From the NCBI RefSeq assembly GCF_004843725.1, contig NZ_CP039451.1, positions 4,036,001-4,100,000 on the forward strand: a DNA stretch of 64,000 nucleotides, given 5' to 3'. The position numbers and the translations under genes were made by a program. Origin of the DNA: Psychroserpens sp. NJDZ02 (GTDB taxonomy: Bacteria > Bacteroidota > Bacteroidia > Flavobacteriales > Flavobacteriaceae). Shown one piece after another: positions 1-9,484 of the stretch. Position 1 is the first letter of the stretch. Every line of letters begins with the position of its first letter. The notes beneath the pieces were generated by a model. The model saw only the letters and a program-made list of their open reading frames with translations. It was not told where the DNA came from and made no database searches.

Positions 1-391
1 CAATTGGACTATTAAAAACAGCTTCTTTTTCTAATAAGTTAATAAAATCTTCCGCCATTTCTTTTTGGATTTCAGAATTATAAAAAATAGCAGATCTATA
101 TTGTGTTCCTACATCATGACCTTGTCTGTTTAAAGTTGTAGGGTCGTGTGTTGCAAAAAAAAGTTCTAGCAACTCTGTATACCTTACTTTATTTTCATCA
201 TAAAACATCTGAATACCTTCCGCATGTCCCGTTCTACCCGTAGTAATTTCTCTATATGCAGGATTTTTAATAGTACCGCCTGTATATCCAGAAACTACCT
301 TTTCCACACCTTCTATTCTTAAAAAAACGGCTTCTGTACACCAGAAACAACCGCCTGCAAAAGTAGCTATTTGTAAATTTTCTTCTTTCAT
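1..391 (-). CDS. msrA: Peptide methionine sulfoxide reductase MsrA (partial, 3' end outside window)
   Basis: The frame opens with ATG at 391 on the minus strand and runs off the left edge, so about 130 N-terminal residues are visible. They contain the MsrA active-site signature GGCFWCTEA close to the N-terminus, where the first Cys of GCFWC is the catalytic nucleophile, followed by the conserved YTGG, HAEG and DPTTLNRQGHDVGTQYRS segments. MsrA reduces methionine-S-sulfoxide in oxidatively damaged proteins. There is no signal peptide, so a cytosolic form is likely. The gene is divergent from the DUF5916 gene and has a -7 type box at 441-448. The identification is secure; only the C-terminal part is missing. 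Confidence 0.95.
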   Translation of the reverse strand, partial: MKEENLQIATFAGGCFWCTEAVFLRIEGVEKVVSGYTGGTIKNPAYREITTGRTGHAEGIQMFYDENKVRYTELLELFFATHDPTTLNRQGHDVGTQYRSAIFYNSEIQKEMAEDFINLLEKEAVFNSPI

Positions 392-440
392 TTTATAAAA
401 ATAACTATTTCCGCATAGCTTACATTTATCACAGTATAAA

Positions 441-448
441 CAAAATTA
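441..448 (-). promoter_or_regulatory. Candidate -7 promoter box for msrA
   Basis: The minus strand reads TAATTTTG, an exact match to the Bacteroidota -7 consensus TAnnTTTG, about 50 nt upstream of the msrA ATG. No convincing -33 TTTG is seen. Confidence 0.4.
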
Positions 449-488
449 ATTTTAACGTTTAATTATGAGTATAATTTACCACCAAATT

Positions 489-496
489 TAGTTTTG
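489..496 (+). promoter_or_regulatory. Candidate -7 promoter box for the DUF5916 gene
   Basis: TAGTTTTG matches TAnnTTTG and predicts a leader of roughly 60 nt before the ATG at 565. The -33 element is not clear. Confidence 0.35.
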
Positions 497-564
497 TAGC
501 CTAATACTGTAACAAAGCAAAAAAAATAAAGTCTTTACTACAGTAATCATCAACCAAAAATTAA

Positions 565-3027
565 ATGAAACCTTACTTACTGTTCCTTTTCGCAATAATA
601 ATGTCATATCAATCAATAGCACAAGACAAAAAATCGTATCAAATAAAACGGACTGATTACCCACCAAAAATTGATGGTATTTTAGACGATAAAGCTTGGA
701 CTGATGCGCAAATAGCCACAGATTTTACAGAATTTAAACCAGATGTGGGCGATACAGCTACAGCAGATAAAAAGACTAAAGTTAGAATGACTTACGACGA
801 TTCTGGTATTTACGTTGCGGCCTATTGTTATGACAAGCCGGAAGATATTATGCGCCAATTTACACAACGTGATAACTTTGGCCAATCCGATTTTTTTGGT
901 TTAATATTTAATCCAAATAATGATGCACAAAATAATACCGAGTTCTTCGTATTTAGTTCAGGTACACAAGCAGATGCTGTAGAAAGTCCTAATTATGGAG
1001 AAGACTTTGGATGGAATGCTGTATGGGAAAGTAGCACAAAAATAGTTGAGGATGGTTGGATTGTAGAAATCAAAATACCTTACAGAGCCTTACGTTTTAC
1101 ACAACAGGAAGATCCAACTTGGGGAATCCAGTTTCATAGACATTACAGAAAAACACGTGAACAAACGACGTGGAACGCTATTGATGTCACTAAAGGAAAT
1201 GTTGGTCTTTATAATGCAGAATTAAAAGGCATTACAAACATCACACCTCCTACCCGATTAAGCTTTTTTCCTTATGCTTCTGGATTAGTTAGTACTTATG
1301 ATGGTGAGACAGATTCTGATTTTGCGGCAGGGTTAGATATTAAATATGGTATTACAGAAAACCTAACATTAGATGCTACTTTAATTCCTGATTTTAGTCA
1401 AGCAGGCTTTGACGATGTGCAATTAAATTTAGGCCCTTTTGAACAACAGTTTTCCGAACAACGTCAATTTTTTACAGAAGGTGTAGATCTATTTAGCAAA
1501 GGAAATTTATTTTATTCTCGACGTGTTGGAAATAGTCCCTCTGGACGATTAAACCTAAATGACAACGAGACTATCCAAGAATATCCAGAAAAAGTACAGT
1601 TATTAAATGCTGTAAAAGTATCAGGACGAACAAAAAACGGATTAGGAATTGGTTTTTTTAATGCCATTACAGAAAAAACAGAAGTATCTATTACAGATGC
1701 AGAAACTGGAGGTAAACGGAGTCAAGTGGTAGAACCTCTTGCTAATTATAACATCATGGTTTTAGACCAACAATTTAATAAAAATTCTTCTGTAACATTA
1801 ATTAATACAAATGTAACAAGAGATGGCGATTTTAGAGATGCCAACGTTACTGGGTTGCTTTTAGATTTAGTCAATAAAAACAATACTTATGGGGCTGTAG
1901 CCGAAGTTAAAATGAGCACGTTTAATGACGTTCCTGATAAAGACAATGGTTATAATGCACAATTTGCTATGGGTAAAAATAGTGGAAAACTAAGATATAG
2001 CATAGATTATAGCTATGCTGACGAGAATTATGACATTAACGATTTAGGAATCCTATTCAGAAATAATTATAGTAACTATGGCGCAGATATTAGTTACCGT
2101 ACTTTTGAGCCTAGTAAAAACTTTAACAACACCTATCTGGGTGCTTGGCTAAACTACGAACAACTAGCTAATCCGAATACTTTTACGGGAGCAAATACTG
2201 GTATTGAATTTAATGGACAAACCAAAACACTTCATAATTTAGGAATTAACTCCAATTGGAATATTGGTAAACAATATGATTATTTTGAGCCTAGAAATGG
2301 ATTTGATAGTTACTTTCTTACCGAAAATTATGCACAAACCAACATGTGGATTTCTAGTAATTACAACTTGTTTTTTGCGATTGATGCTAACTTAGGATAT
2401 GGCCGTTTATTTAATGAAACACGTAAAAATTTTAATAATGTTTGGTTTGGATTAAATCCAAGATTTAAATTTAATGACAAATTTTTAATGGTATTGGGTT
2501 ATGATTATGACAATTACACCGCAGACCGAGGTTATGTCAATGGTCAAGAGATTGACGACAGGATTTTGTTTGGGCAACGCGATCGTATAGATATGACAGC
2601 AAGTATTTCTGGTAGTTATAATTTTAATTCTTTTAATGCATTAACATTAAGTTTTAGAAACTATTTGAGCACAGTTACTTATGACAACAACCTGTATGTA
2701 TTACAAAACAATGGAACATTAATAGAATCTGATATCTATACTAAAAACACGATTAGTAGTGACCCTGATTTTGATCCAGACATTAATTTTAATACCTGGA
2801 ACTTAGATTTAAGCTACACCTGGCAATTTGCTCCTGGAAGTCAACTGACTGCATTATACAGAAATCAAATTTTTAATTTATCTAACAACTCGGAAGCTAG
2901 CTTTTTTGACAGTACCGACGATTTATTTAAACAAAAACAACGCAATACATTTTCGCTAAAATTAGTTTACTTTATTGATTACAGCGATTTAAAAAACGTG
3001 TTAAAAAAGAAAAGCAAAACAAGTTAA
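565..3027 (+). CDS. DUF5916 / carbohydrate-binding family 9-like outer-membrane protein
   Basis: An 820-residue protein with a clear N-terminal signal peptide ending SYQSIAQ. Residues about 25-215 resemble the CBM9-like sugar-binding fold (KIDGILDDKAW, YDDSGIYVAAYCYDKPE, VEIKIPYRALRF). The remainder is rich in alternating aromatic strands, as expected for an outer-membrane beta-barrel (for example DFSQAGFDDVQLNLGPFEQQFSEQR segments and the C-terminal LKLVYFIDY). This domain order is that of the DUF5916 family common in Bacteroidota. The substrate is unknown. It could help bind or import a glycan or peptide, but no SusC/D pair is adjacent. The gene stands alone, 52 nt before the ABC ATPase gene. 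Confidence 0.8.
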   Translation: MKPYLLFLFAIIMSYQSIAQDKKSYQIKRTDYPPKIDGILDDKAWTDAQIATDFTEFKPDVGDTATADKKTKVRMTYDDSGIYVAAYCYDKPEDIMRQFTQRDNFGQSDFFGLIFNPNNDAQNNTEFFVFSSGTQADAVESPNYGEDFGWNAVWESSTKIVEDGWIVEIKIPYRALRFTQQEDPTWGIQFHRHYRKTREQTTWNAIDVTKGNVGLYNAELKGITNITPPTRLSFFPYASGLVSTYDGETDSDFAAGLDIKYGITENLTLDATLIPDFSQAGFDDVQLNLGPFEQQFSEQRQFFTEGVDLFSKGNLFYSRRVGNSPSGRLNLNDNETIQEYPEKVQLLNAVKVSGRTKNGLGIGFFNAITEKTEVSITDAETGGKRSQVVEPLANYNIMVLDQQFNKNSSVTLINTNVTRDGDFRDANVTGLLLDLVNKNNTYGAVAEVKMSTFNDVPDKDNGYNAQFAMGKNSGKLRYSIDYSYADENYDINDLGILFRNNYSNYGADISYRTFEPSKNFNNTYLGAWLNYEQLANPNTFTGANTGIEFNGQTKTLHNLGINSNWNIGKQYDYFEPRNGFDSYFLTENYAQTNMWISSNYNLFFAIDANLGYGRLFNETRKNFNNVWFGLNPRFKFNDKFLMVLGYDYDNYTADRGYVNGQEIDDRILFGQRDRIDMTASISGSYNFNSFNALTLSFRNYLSTVTYDNNLYVLQNNGTLIESDIYTKNTISSDPDFDPDINFNTWNLDLSYTWQFAPGSQLTALYRNQIFNLSNNSEASFFDSTDDLFKQKQRNTFSLKLVYFIDYSDLKNVLKKKSKTS

Positions 3028-3079
3028 TTGTTGTCTAATACTATATTAAGTAGTAATTTTCCGTACTTTATAATTCACT

Positions 3080-3739
3080 ATGATTAAAGCAAAAAATATA
3101 CATAAGTATTATGACGATTTACACGTATTAAAAGGTGTAAATGTCCACATCAAAAAAGGAGAAATCGTATCTATTGTTGGTGCTTCTGGAGCAGGAAAAA
3201 CCACTTTACTACAAATTTTAGGAACTTTAGATTTTATTGAAAATAAAAAAGAGAGTCGCCTTGAAATTAACGGAAAAGATATTACCCGTTTAACCGAAAA
3301 ACAATTAGCACAATTCAGAAACCAACATATTGGATTTATATTCCAGTTTCATCAACTATTACCAGAGTTTACAGCTTTGGAAAACGTCTGTATTCCCGCC
3401 TATATAAAAGGAACCAATAAAGCTGACGCTGAAAAAAGAGCGAAAGAATTATTAGACTTTTTAGGATTGTCTCATAGGTACAATCATAAACCAAGTGAGT
3501 TATCTGGTGGAGAACAACAACGTGTAGCAGTGGCTAGAGCTTTAGTAAATAATCCTGAATTAATCTTTGCTGATGAACCTTCAGGGAATTTAGATAGCGA
3601 AAGCGCAGAAAACTTACACAACCTATTTTTTAAATTAAGAGACCAATTTGGACAAACCTTTGTTATTGTAACTCATAACGAAGAATTAGCCAATCTAGCA
3701 GATAGAAAATTAACGATGGTGGACGGAAATATTATTTAA
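3080..3739 (+). CDS. ABC transporter ATP-binding protein, LolD/MacB type
   Basis: A 219-residue ABC ATPase with a Walker [10 protein letters not shown] at about residues 34-42, Q-loop [18 protein letters not shown], signature [15 protein letters not shown], Walker [13 protein letters not shown] and H-switch VTHN. Length and the [12 protein letters not shown] segment fit the LolD subfamily that drives lipoprotein release or MacB-like efflux. No LolC/E permease gene lies next to it; in flavobacteria the permease is commonly encoded elsewhere. The stop is 3 nt from the next ATG, so it is probably co-transcribed with the CPBP protease. The substrate is inferred from subfamily only. Confidence 0.85.
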   Translation: MIKAKNIHKYYDDLHVLKGVNVHIKKGEIVSIVGASGAGKTTLLQILGTLDFIENKKESRLEINGKDITRLTEKQLAQFRNQHIGFIFQFHQLLPEFTALENVCIPAYIKGTNKADAEKRAKELLDFLGLSHRYNHKPSELSGGEQQRVAVARALVNNPELIFADEPSGNLDSESAENLHNLFFKLRDQFGQTFVIVTHNEELANLADRKLTMVDGNII

Positions 3740-3742
3740 TAT

Positions 3743-4288
3743 ATGACCAAATTATTTGAATCTATTTTTGCTTATATTAAAAATCCACGTCCAAAACATT
3801 TAAAGCACACCAGCTTTGAACAAAAGTTTGGTATTGTTTTACAATGTGTGCCGCTTTGTTTATTAATTGGACTGGGTTTTGGTGTTTTAATTGCTATAAT
3901 TGAAGCTGCAGGTGTTTATAGTTCTGATACGCATGCTATGAATAAGCTTTTTGAAGAAAAACCTGCAATTTACATCATATTTACTGCAGTAATCGTTGCC
4001 CCAATAATTGAAGAACTAATTTTTAGAGGACCAATAACGCTATTCAATAAAAAATATTTTAAAATAGCCTTTTACTTCTTTACGTTACTTTTTGGTTATG
4101 TCCATATTTTTAATTTTGAGATTACCCCAAAAATAGTATTATTATCACCACTATTAGTCGCCCCTCAAATAGTTGTAGGAATCGTTTTTGGTTACATCCG
4201 TGTGCGTTTAGGCTTAGTGTACTCCATGTTATTGCATGCTTGTTATAACGGCGTTATCGTTATTCCTTCTGTCTTATTAATGAGCTAA
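3743..4288 (+). CDS. CPBP family intramembrane glutamic protease
   Basis: A 181-residue multi-pass membrane protein. It carries all three CPBP (Abi/CAAX protease) motifs: EELIFR with the Glu pair at residues 90-91 and Arg95, a His at 121 in LLFGYVHIF, and HACYN with His165 and Asn169. Family members are Rce1-like membrane proteases that act on prenylated proteins in eukaryotes, or on bacteriocin-immunity and unknown substrates in bacteria. Hydrophobic segments lie around 30-55, 75-95, 108-122 and 136-180. The gene is 3 nt downstream of the ABC ATPase, so a shared transcript is likely. The substrate is unknown. Confidence 0.85.
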   Translation: MTKLFESIFAYIKNPRPKHLKHTSFEQKFGIVLQCVPLCLLIGLGFGVLIAIIEAAGVYSSDTHAMNKLFEEKPAIYIIFTAVIVAPIIEELIFRGPITLFNKKYFKIAFYFFTLLFGYVHIFNFEITPKIVLLSPLLVAPQIVVGIVFGYIRVRLGLVYSMLLHACYNGVIVIPSVLLMS

Positions 4289-4351
4289 AAAAAACTAAAG
4301 CCTGTTTTTTAACGCAACCAAAACAGATTTTGTGCATCTACAAAAAAAGTA

Positions 4352-4924
4352 ATGCTAAAAAAAACGGCCTATGCCCTCTTATTTTTTCTTGGGCTTCAAT
4401 TGATTTTATTTTCTTGTTGTAAAGAAAAAACTTATAGTGTACACCTACAATCTCTGGTTATATATGATGAAACTGATGCTATCATAACCACAACTTCAGA
4501 AGACTTATTACTATACATAAATTTTATTTACGACTATCAAGTTATTACTTCAGTAAATACCTATAACTTCAATTTCAACACTGCTCTAGCAACCACTTGC
4601 CCTGATAATGTTTATGTTTATGAACATGAGTTTACCAACTTAAATATTACTGCAGACGTAGATATTAATGGTATTGTAGCAGGAGAAAGCCTTAATGAGA
4701 TTATGAGATTTTCTTATTACGATCGCGACAATAGTTTTGAAATTTACGAATTTTATAATCCTACAAACACTATGGCTACCTCCTTCCAACAATCTCCAGA
4801 CTTAATAACATTATTTTTTAACGATACAATTGTACCCCCAAAAGCGTTTAAGCTAACCATTACAATTAAAAATTCTAATGAAAATACATTTAAAGTGACT
4901 TCTAATACGTATATTATAGAATAA
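4352..4924 (+). CDS. Putative lipoprotein of unknown function
   Basis: A 190-residue protein with a hydrophobic N-terminus and a lipobox-like LFSCC around residues 19-23, so probably an exported lipoprotein. The body is rich in Asn, Thr and aromatic residues with predicted beta content and no catalytic motif that I recognise. It lies 12 nt upstream of the TIGR02757-type gene and may share its transcript. I do not recognise the family with confidence. Confidence 0.6.
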   Translation: MLKKTAYALLFFLGLQLILFSCCKEKTYSVHLQSLVIYDETDAIITTTSEDLLLYINFIYDYQVITSVNTYNFNFNTALATTCPDNVYVYEHEFTNLNITADVDINGIVAGESLNEIMRFSYYDRDNSFEIYEFYNPTNTMATSFQQSPDLITLFFNDTIVPPKAFKLTITIKNSNENTFKVTSNTYIIE

Positions 4925-4936
4925 GTACTATCATAA

Positions 4937-5701
4937 ATGAATAAAAAAGACCTCAAAGATTTCCTTGACAATAAAGTAGAACAGTATAATAAGCCCGATT
5001 TTATCACTAGTGACCCCATCCAGATTCCTCATTTATTCAGTAAAAAAGAAGATATTGAAATTGCAGGGTTTTTAAGTGCTACTATATCTTGGGGAAACAG
5101 AAAAAGTATCATTACCAATTGTCATAAAATGATGGTATTATTAGAACAATCCCCATTTGATTTTATAATGAACCATGAAGAATCTGATTTAGAAAAATTA
5201 GAACCTTTTGTACATCGCACTTTTAATGGTCTTGACTTTATAACATTTATTAAAGGTTTACAACACATTTACACCAATCACAAAGGTTTGGAAGCTGTAT
5301 TTGCCAAACATGCTGAAAAAGATAGCTTACAATTGTCAATACATCATTTTAAACAAACTTTTTTCGAAATAGACCATTTACAACGCACACAAAAGCATAT
5401 TAGTGATCCTCTTAAAAATAGTGCTGCTAAGCGTATCAATATGTTTCTACGCTGGATGATTAGACCAAACACCACTAATGTGGACTTAGGGATTTGGAGC
5501 AGCTTATCTCCTGTACAATTATCATGTCCTTTGGATGTACACTCGGGGAACGTTGCAAGAAAATTAGGGCTTTTAAAACGTAAACAAAATGACGGTAAAG
5601 CTTTAGCCGAATTAGATACTGCTTTAAGACAATTAGATAAAAATGACCCAGTAAAATATGATTTTGCTTTATTTGGTTTAGGTGTTTTTGAAAAATTTTA
5701 A
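4937..5701 (+). CDS. TIGR02757 family protein (function unknown)
   Basis: A 254-residue soluble protein matching the conserved Bacteroidota family TIGR02757: N-terminal KKDLKDFLDNKVEQYN, central FLSATISWGNRKSI, the stretch AAKRINMFLRWMIR, then CPLDVHSGNVARKLGL and a C-terminal DPVKYDFALFGLGVFEKF. The CPLDVHSGNVAR and DPVKYDFALFGLG segments recall the iron-sulfur or HhH-GPD glycosylase-like fold (LPLDTHV, VDYALVLLG), so a distant DNA-repair relation is possible. That is an inference; no activity is established from the sequence. Confidence 0.75.
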   Translation: MNKKDLKDFLDNKVEQYNKPDFITSDPIQIPHLFSKKEDIEIAGFLSATISWGNRKSIITNCHKMMVLLEQSPFDFIMNHEESDLEKLEPFVHRTFNGLDFITFIKGLQHIYTNHKGLEAVFAKHAEKDSLQLSIHHFKQTFFEIDHLQRTQKHISDPLKNSAAKRINMFLRWMIRPNTTNVDLGIWSSLSPVQLSCPLDVHSGNVARKLGLLKRKQNDGKALAELDTALRQLDKNDPVKYDFALFGLGVFEKF

Positions 5702-5769
5702 CGTTTTAAAAACCAAATTAGTAGTATTTTCGTAAATAATAGCATAATAAATAATATTTCATCCGTAAA

Positions 5770-6966
5770 ATGATTAAACCTGGTTTTCCTATAAATGAGC
5801 TTGAACGTGTATCTTCAGTCCAAAAATACAGACTAATAGATACACTTCCAGAAAGTGATTTTGACAACATTACTAGTTTGGTAGCAACTATTTGTGATGT
5901 TCCAATCTCATTAATTACAGTTTTAGATGCCGATCGCAATTTTTTTAAATCGCATCATGGTTTAGAGATACAAGAATCACCAAGAGATATGTCCTTTTGT
6001 GGACATGCTATTTTACACGAGGATGACATTTTTATTGTTGAAGATTCTAGAAAAGATGTTCGATTTAAAGACAATCCATTAGTAACGAATTTAAAAGCTA
6101 TTTTTTATGCAGGGGTACCGCTAAGGGATCAAAATGGATTAGTAATAGGCACCCTTTGCGTCTATGATCATAAGCCAAGACAGTTGACTAGTTTACAAAA
6201 AAAGGCTTTAATTACAATTTCTAAACAGGTTATGAATTTGTTCGAATTAAGACTAAATAACAGACTTCTAGACGAAACAAAACAAGAATTAACAGATAGA
6301 AATAGTGAGCTCAATAAATTTGCAAGTCATGTCTCACACGACTTAAAATCACCATTAGCCAATATCATTTCGTTAACCAATTTTCTAAAAGAAGAAGAAG
6401 GCAATACTTTTACTGAAGAGTCTGTTGAATTTATCAACTATATTGAAGAATCTGCTGAATCTTTAAAAGACTACATTGACGGCATACTAATGCACTATAA
6501 AACTAATGAATTACTTATTGCGGATAAAGAGTTAGTAAGTATCAATCAGTTATTAGGCAGTGTACAACGCATGCACATGTTAGATGATAACCAATTTAAA
6601 ATAAACAGTAGCGGTGACCAGGTTTTTATAAATAAAGCTGCAGTCACCCAAATACTGATAAATTTAGTCGATAATGCTTTAAAATATAATAATAAACCTG
6701 CTCCCGAAGTAACAATAAACGTTAGTGAAGATAAAAATTTCTATATATTTTCTGTTTTAGATAATGGAAATGGCATACCTGATAATCAATCAAACGACGT
6801 ATTTAAGTTATTTAACACCAATGATCAAACAGATTCCTTAGGAAAAAAAGGTACCGGAATTGGGTTGTTTACAGTACAAAACTTAGTTAAAAAACTTGGT
6901 GGTTTAGTAACGCTTCAATCTAAATTAGGAGAAGGAAGTACCTTTAAGTTTACAATCGAAAAATAA
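5770..6966 (+). CDS. GAF-domain sensor histidine kinase
   Basis: A 398-residue cytosolic kinase. Residues about 20-165 form a GAF domain (SLVATICDVPISLITVLDADRNFFKS, MSFCGHAIL, FYAGVPLRD, IGTLCVYDH). A short helical linker is followed by a HisKA dimerisation domain with the phospho-acceptor His190 in SHVSHDLKSP. The HATPase domain has the N box NLVDNALKYNN, G1 box DNGNGIP and G2 box GTGIGLF. There are no transmembrane segments, so the signal is probably intracellular and sensed by the GAF domain. No response regulator gene is adjacent, so it is an orphan kinase. Its 3' end abuts a hairpin terminator. Confidence 0.92.
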   Translation: MIKPGFPINELERVSSVQKYRLIDTLPESDFDNITSLVATICDVPISLITVLDADRNFFKSHHGLEIQESPRDMSFCGHAILHEDDIFIVEDSRKDVRFKDNPLVTNLKAIFYAGVPLRDQNGLVIGTLCVYDHKPRQLTSLQKKALITISKQVMNLFELRLNNRLLDETKQELTDRNSELNKFASHVSHDLKSPLANIISLTNFLKEEEGNTFTEESVEFINYIEESAESLKDYIDGILMHYKTNELLIADKELVSINQLLGSVQRMHMLDDNQFKINSSGDQVFINKAAVTQILINLVDNALKYNNKPAPEVTINVSEDKNFYIFSVLDNGNGIPDNQSNDVFKLFNTNDQTDSLGKKGTGIGLFTVQNLVKKLGGLVTLQSKLGEGSTFKFTIEK

Positions 6967-6968
6967 AA

Positions 6969-6996
6969 AAAAGCCTAATCATACGATTAGGCTTTT
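6969..6996. terminator. Intrinsic terminator between convergent genes
   Basis: A 12-bp perfect stem (AAAAGCCTAATC / GATTAGGCTTTT) with an ATAC loop, flanked by A and T runs on both sides. It can end transcripts from the histidine kinase and from the minus-strand DUF6799 gene. Confidence 0.85.
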
Positions 6997-7016
6997 CTTA
7001 TAATATTAGCTTTTAA

Positions 7017-7340
7017 CTATGATTTACTCATTAGTTTAATCAACTTTTTTGTTAAAGTTTCCTGGTCTTTATAAAAAGTTCCACTCATCCCTAAACACTC
7101 GCCATCTTCAAGTTTAAGCGTTTTTTTATCAGTGATATAAGTTCCATCTGTTTTAACAACTGTACCATTATTTAATGTTACATCCTCTTGTAATTGTACG
7201 ACACCCTCTGTAGTATAATGAAAGACTTTACTATCTAAAAGGATCACATAATTAGTGTCTTCAATTGGTTTAGCATCTTGTGCTTGTAACGAATGTACAC
7301 CTAAGAATAACGTCAATACAATAAGAATTATTTTTTTCAT
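7017..7340 (-). CDS. Small secreted DUF6799-like protein
   Basis: A 107-residue protein with a signal peptide ending SLQAQ. The mature part has two short repeats of the type VQLQEDVTLNNGTVVKTDGTY and KLEDGECLGMSGTF, which resemble the DUF6799 pattern (DVTLSNGT, DGT, LKNGEC.D..G). It probably acts in the periplasm or on the surface; function is unknown. It is a single gene between a terminator and the M61 peptidase gene. The family call rests on recall of the motif pattern. Confidence 0.6.
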   Translation of the reverse strand: MKKIILIVLTLFLGVHSLQAQDAKPIEDTNYVILLDSKVFHYTTEGVVQLQEDVTLNNGTVVKTDGTYITDKKTLKLEDGECLGMSGTFYKDQETLTKKLIKLMSKS

Positions 7341-7442
7341 TTTATATATTTTAAGTTTAGTACCCGAATAATTTTATAAAATCTTATAAATCATCATACA
7401 AGTTAAGTCTTTCAACTTTTATGCCCAACTTTTTATACTTAA

Positions 7443-9332
7443 TTAACCTTTAAGCCAAGCCTTTCTTGTTGCCTTTTGCGCAGCAGTAGCTTTTGGATTT
7501 TCTGCTAATTTAATTCCCATAGTATAAGATTGAGTTGTTTTTGTTTTAATAACAATCTCTTCTCCTGCTCTATCAATAACCACATTAATATCTGTTCCTG
7601 GTTGCCACATATACATCCCTGTAATCACAGTTTGAGCTGTTCCCATATTTAATTCTTTACCATTAACCGTTTTAATAACATCTCCTGGTAACACCCCATT
7701 ATCGGCCCAAAAACTATTATTACTCACTGCTTCGCTAAAAGGAATCGTCATCGTTTCTTTATTAGGAGAGAAAATTAAAACACCATCATTTTGTATATAA
7801 TTAGTTTTAACACGCCCTTTATCTAAAGATAATCCTACTTTTTCAAAATAAACGGAATAATCTATAGGTGTACCACCAACAACATGCGTATTTAAAAACG
7901 CTCCAACACTTGGGTACGTCATTGCTGTAATTTCTTCAATTAACTTATCATCTTCAAAAGGTTTGTTTTTACCATATTTATTAGACAATTCTTTCATTAA
8001 AGATAAAATACCTCTATCTCCATTACTCTCTTCACGCATCAAAATATCAATACACATACCAATTAAAGCCCCTTTCATGTATACATTATAATACTGAGGT
8101 GCATACGGTTGGTCTAATACATTTTCACTCATTACTGTAAAACTCATACTATCATCCATATTGGCTGAAGTCTGTATTTTACTTAAAATATCACCATAAA
8201 ATTCTTCATTATCAATTAAATCTTGATCCACTTGAAATAATGTCGCAAAATATTCTGTTACACCTTCATACATCCATAGATGCTTAGAAAATGTTGGTTG
8301 ATTATAATCAAAATAATGCACATCTTCCGAGTGTACACTTAAAGGTGTTACAATATGAAAAAACTCATGAGAAACAACATCAACCATGCTTTCGGCTAAT
8401 GCCTCAAAAGGTGAGCTTTCTGCTAAAACGACTACTGTAGAGGTATGGTGTTCTAAAGCTCCAAATCCTTTAGGAGAGTCTGGTTTTTCTTCAGATAAAT
8501 ATAAATAAATATCATAACGAGGTGTACTATTTACATCTCCTAAATATGCTTTTTGAGCAAGCATCATTTTTTCCATAACAGCTTTAATACTTGCTGCTGT
8601 ATGTACTTTGTTTGGAGAGTATACACTTAATACAATTTTGATATCTCCAACTTGAAATTCTTCAACATCTAAATCACCATAAAACATTGGATTATCAGTA
8701 ATATCAAAGTAACGCGGTGCAAAATAACTAGACGTTGCCAATTGACCATCATTACTAACGGTTTTTCCTGTTTCTTGTAATGCAGAGGTACGTTTAAAGT
8801 CTGCAGGTGCGGTAACATCTAAACTATATTGGCTATCCTTTAAATTATCAAAATATCCAATAAAACCGTGTAAGTTTAAGACGTAATTATTAGGTTCTAT
8901 ATTTGTTCCTGCTGGAGAAAATGGTGCCTCTCCTCCTATTCCTCCTGATACTTCTTGATCAAAAGTATCATTAGCATTATATGTAATATAGTCTAACTGT
9001 GTTGCATTAGCAATAGTCCACGTATTTGTATCAACTTTTGTTGTTGGCAATTCATTACCTTTATAATCTACCGCTTTGAAATCGTCAATATATTTACCAA
9101 AATCACTTACCGAATACGTTCCTTGTACAACTCTTGGCAGTCTATACGTTACCGTTTGTTCTGTAAAACGTCCAGGGTTAATCGTTACAGGTGCTTTATC
9201 GTTTACGACTTTAGACAAATCAATTGCTGTCGCTATAGGTGTTTGAGACGCTAATTTATCAGTTGTTTTTGTACTATTACAACCGACTAATAAAAGTCCT
9301 GTTGCGATAGTCGTTACTAAAAGTTTTTTCAT
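7443..9332 (-). CDS. M61 family metallopeptidase with C-terminal PDZ domain, lipoprotein
   Basis: A 629-residue protein with a lipobox (LLVGC, Cys18). It has the M61 glycyl aminopeptidase arrangement: an N-terminal beta domain, the zinc motif HEFFH at residues 322-326 in VVSHEFFHIVTPL, the third ligand Glu356 in MYEGVTEYF, and a PDZ domain from about residue 535 (GVLPGDVIKTVNGKEL). Members release N-terminal residues, with a preference for Gly or Ala in characterised examples. Lipidation suggests an envelope location. A -7 box lies at 9375-9382. Confidence 0.9.
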   Translation of the reverse strand: MKKLLVTTIATGLLLVGCNSTKTTDKLASQTPIATAIDLSKVVNDKAPVTINPGRFTEQTVTYRLPRVVQGTYSVSDFGKYIDDFKAVDYKGNELPTTKVDTNTWTIANATQLDYITYNANDTFDQEVSGGIGGEAPFSPAGTNIEPNNYVLNLHGFIGYFDNLKDSQYSLDVTAPADFKRTSALQETGKTVSNDGQLATSSYFAPRYFDITDNPMFYGDLDVEEFQVGDIKIVLSVYSPNKVHTAASIKAVMEKMMLAQKAYLGDVNSTPRYDIYLYLSEEKPDSPKGFGALEHHTSTVVVLAESSPFEALAESMVDVVSHEFFHIVTPLSVHSEDVHYFDYNQPTFSKHLWMYEGVTEYFATLFQVDQDLIDNEEFYGDILSKIQTSANMDDSMSFTVMSENVLDQPYAPQYYNVYMKGALIGMCIDILMREESNGDRGILSLMKELSNKYGKNKPFEDDKLIEEITAMTYPSVGAFLNTHVVGGTPIDYSVYFEKVGLSLDKGRVKTNYIQNDGVLIFSPNKETMTIPFSEAVSNNSFWADNGVLPGDVIKTVNGKELNMGTAQTVITGMYMWQPGTDINVVIDRAGEEIVIKTKTTQSYTMGIKLAENPKATAAQKATRKAWLKG

Positions 9333-9374
9333 TTTAAATGTTTTGATTGTTAATGGTCTTGCTTAAAAGACGCT

Positions 9375-9382
9375 CAAATGTA
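9375..9382 (-). promoter_or_regulatory. Candidate -7 promoter box for the M61 peptidase gene
   Basis: Minus strand TACATTTG matches TAnnTTTG, about 43 nt upstream of the start codon at 9332. Confidence 0.4.
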
Positions 9383-9460
9383 AAATTTGTTACATAACAA
9401 ATACATTAAGTTTTTGTTAAAATGTTATTTTGGGAATAGGTACAATTAAAATGCAATTAT

Positions 9461-9468
9461 TATCTTTG
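9461..9468 (+). promoter_or_regulatory. Candidate -7 promoter box for the BatA-like operon
   Basis: TATCTTTG matches TAnnTTTG. The start codon at 9485 is only 16 nt downstream, so the predicted leader is very short (about 10 nt). Confidence 0.45.
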
Positions 9469-9484
9469 ACAAACTTTAAAATTA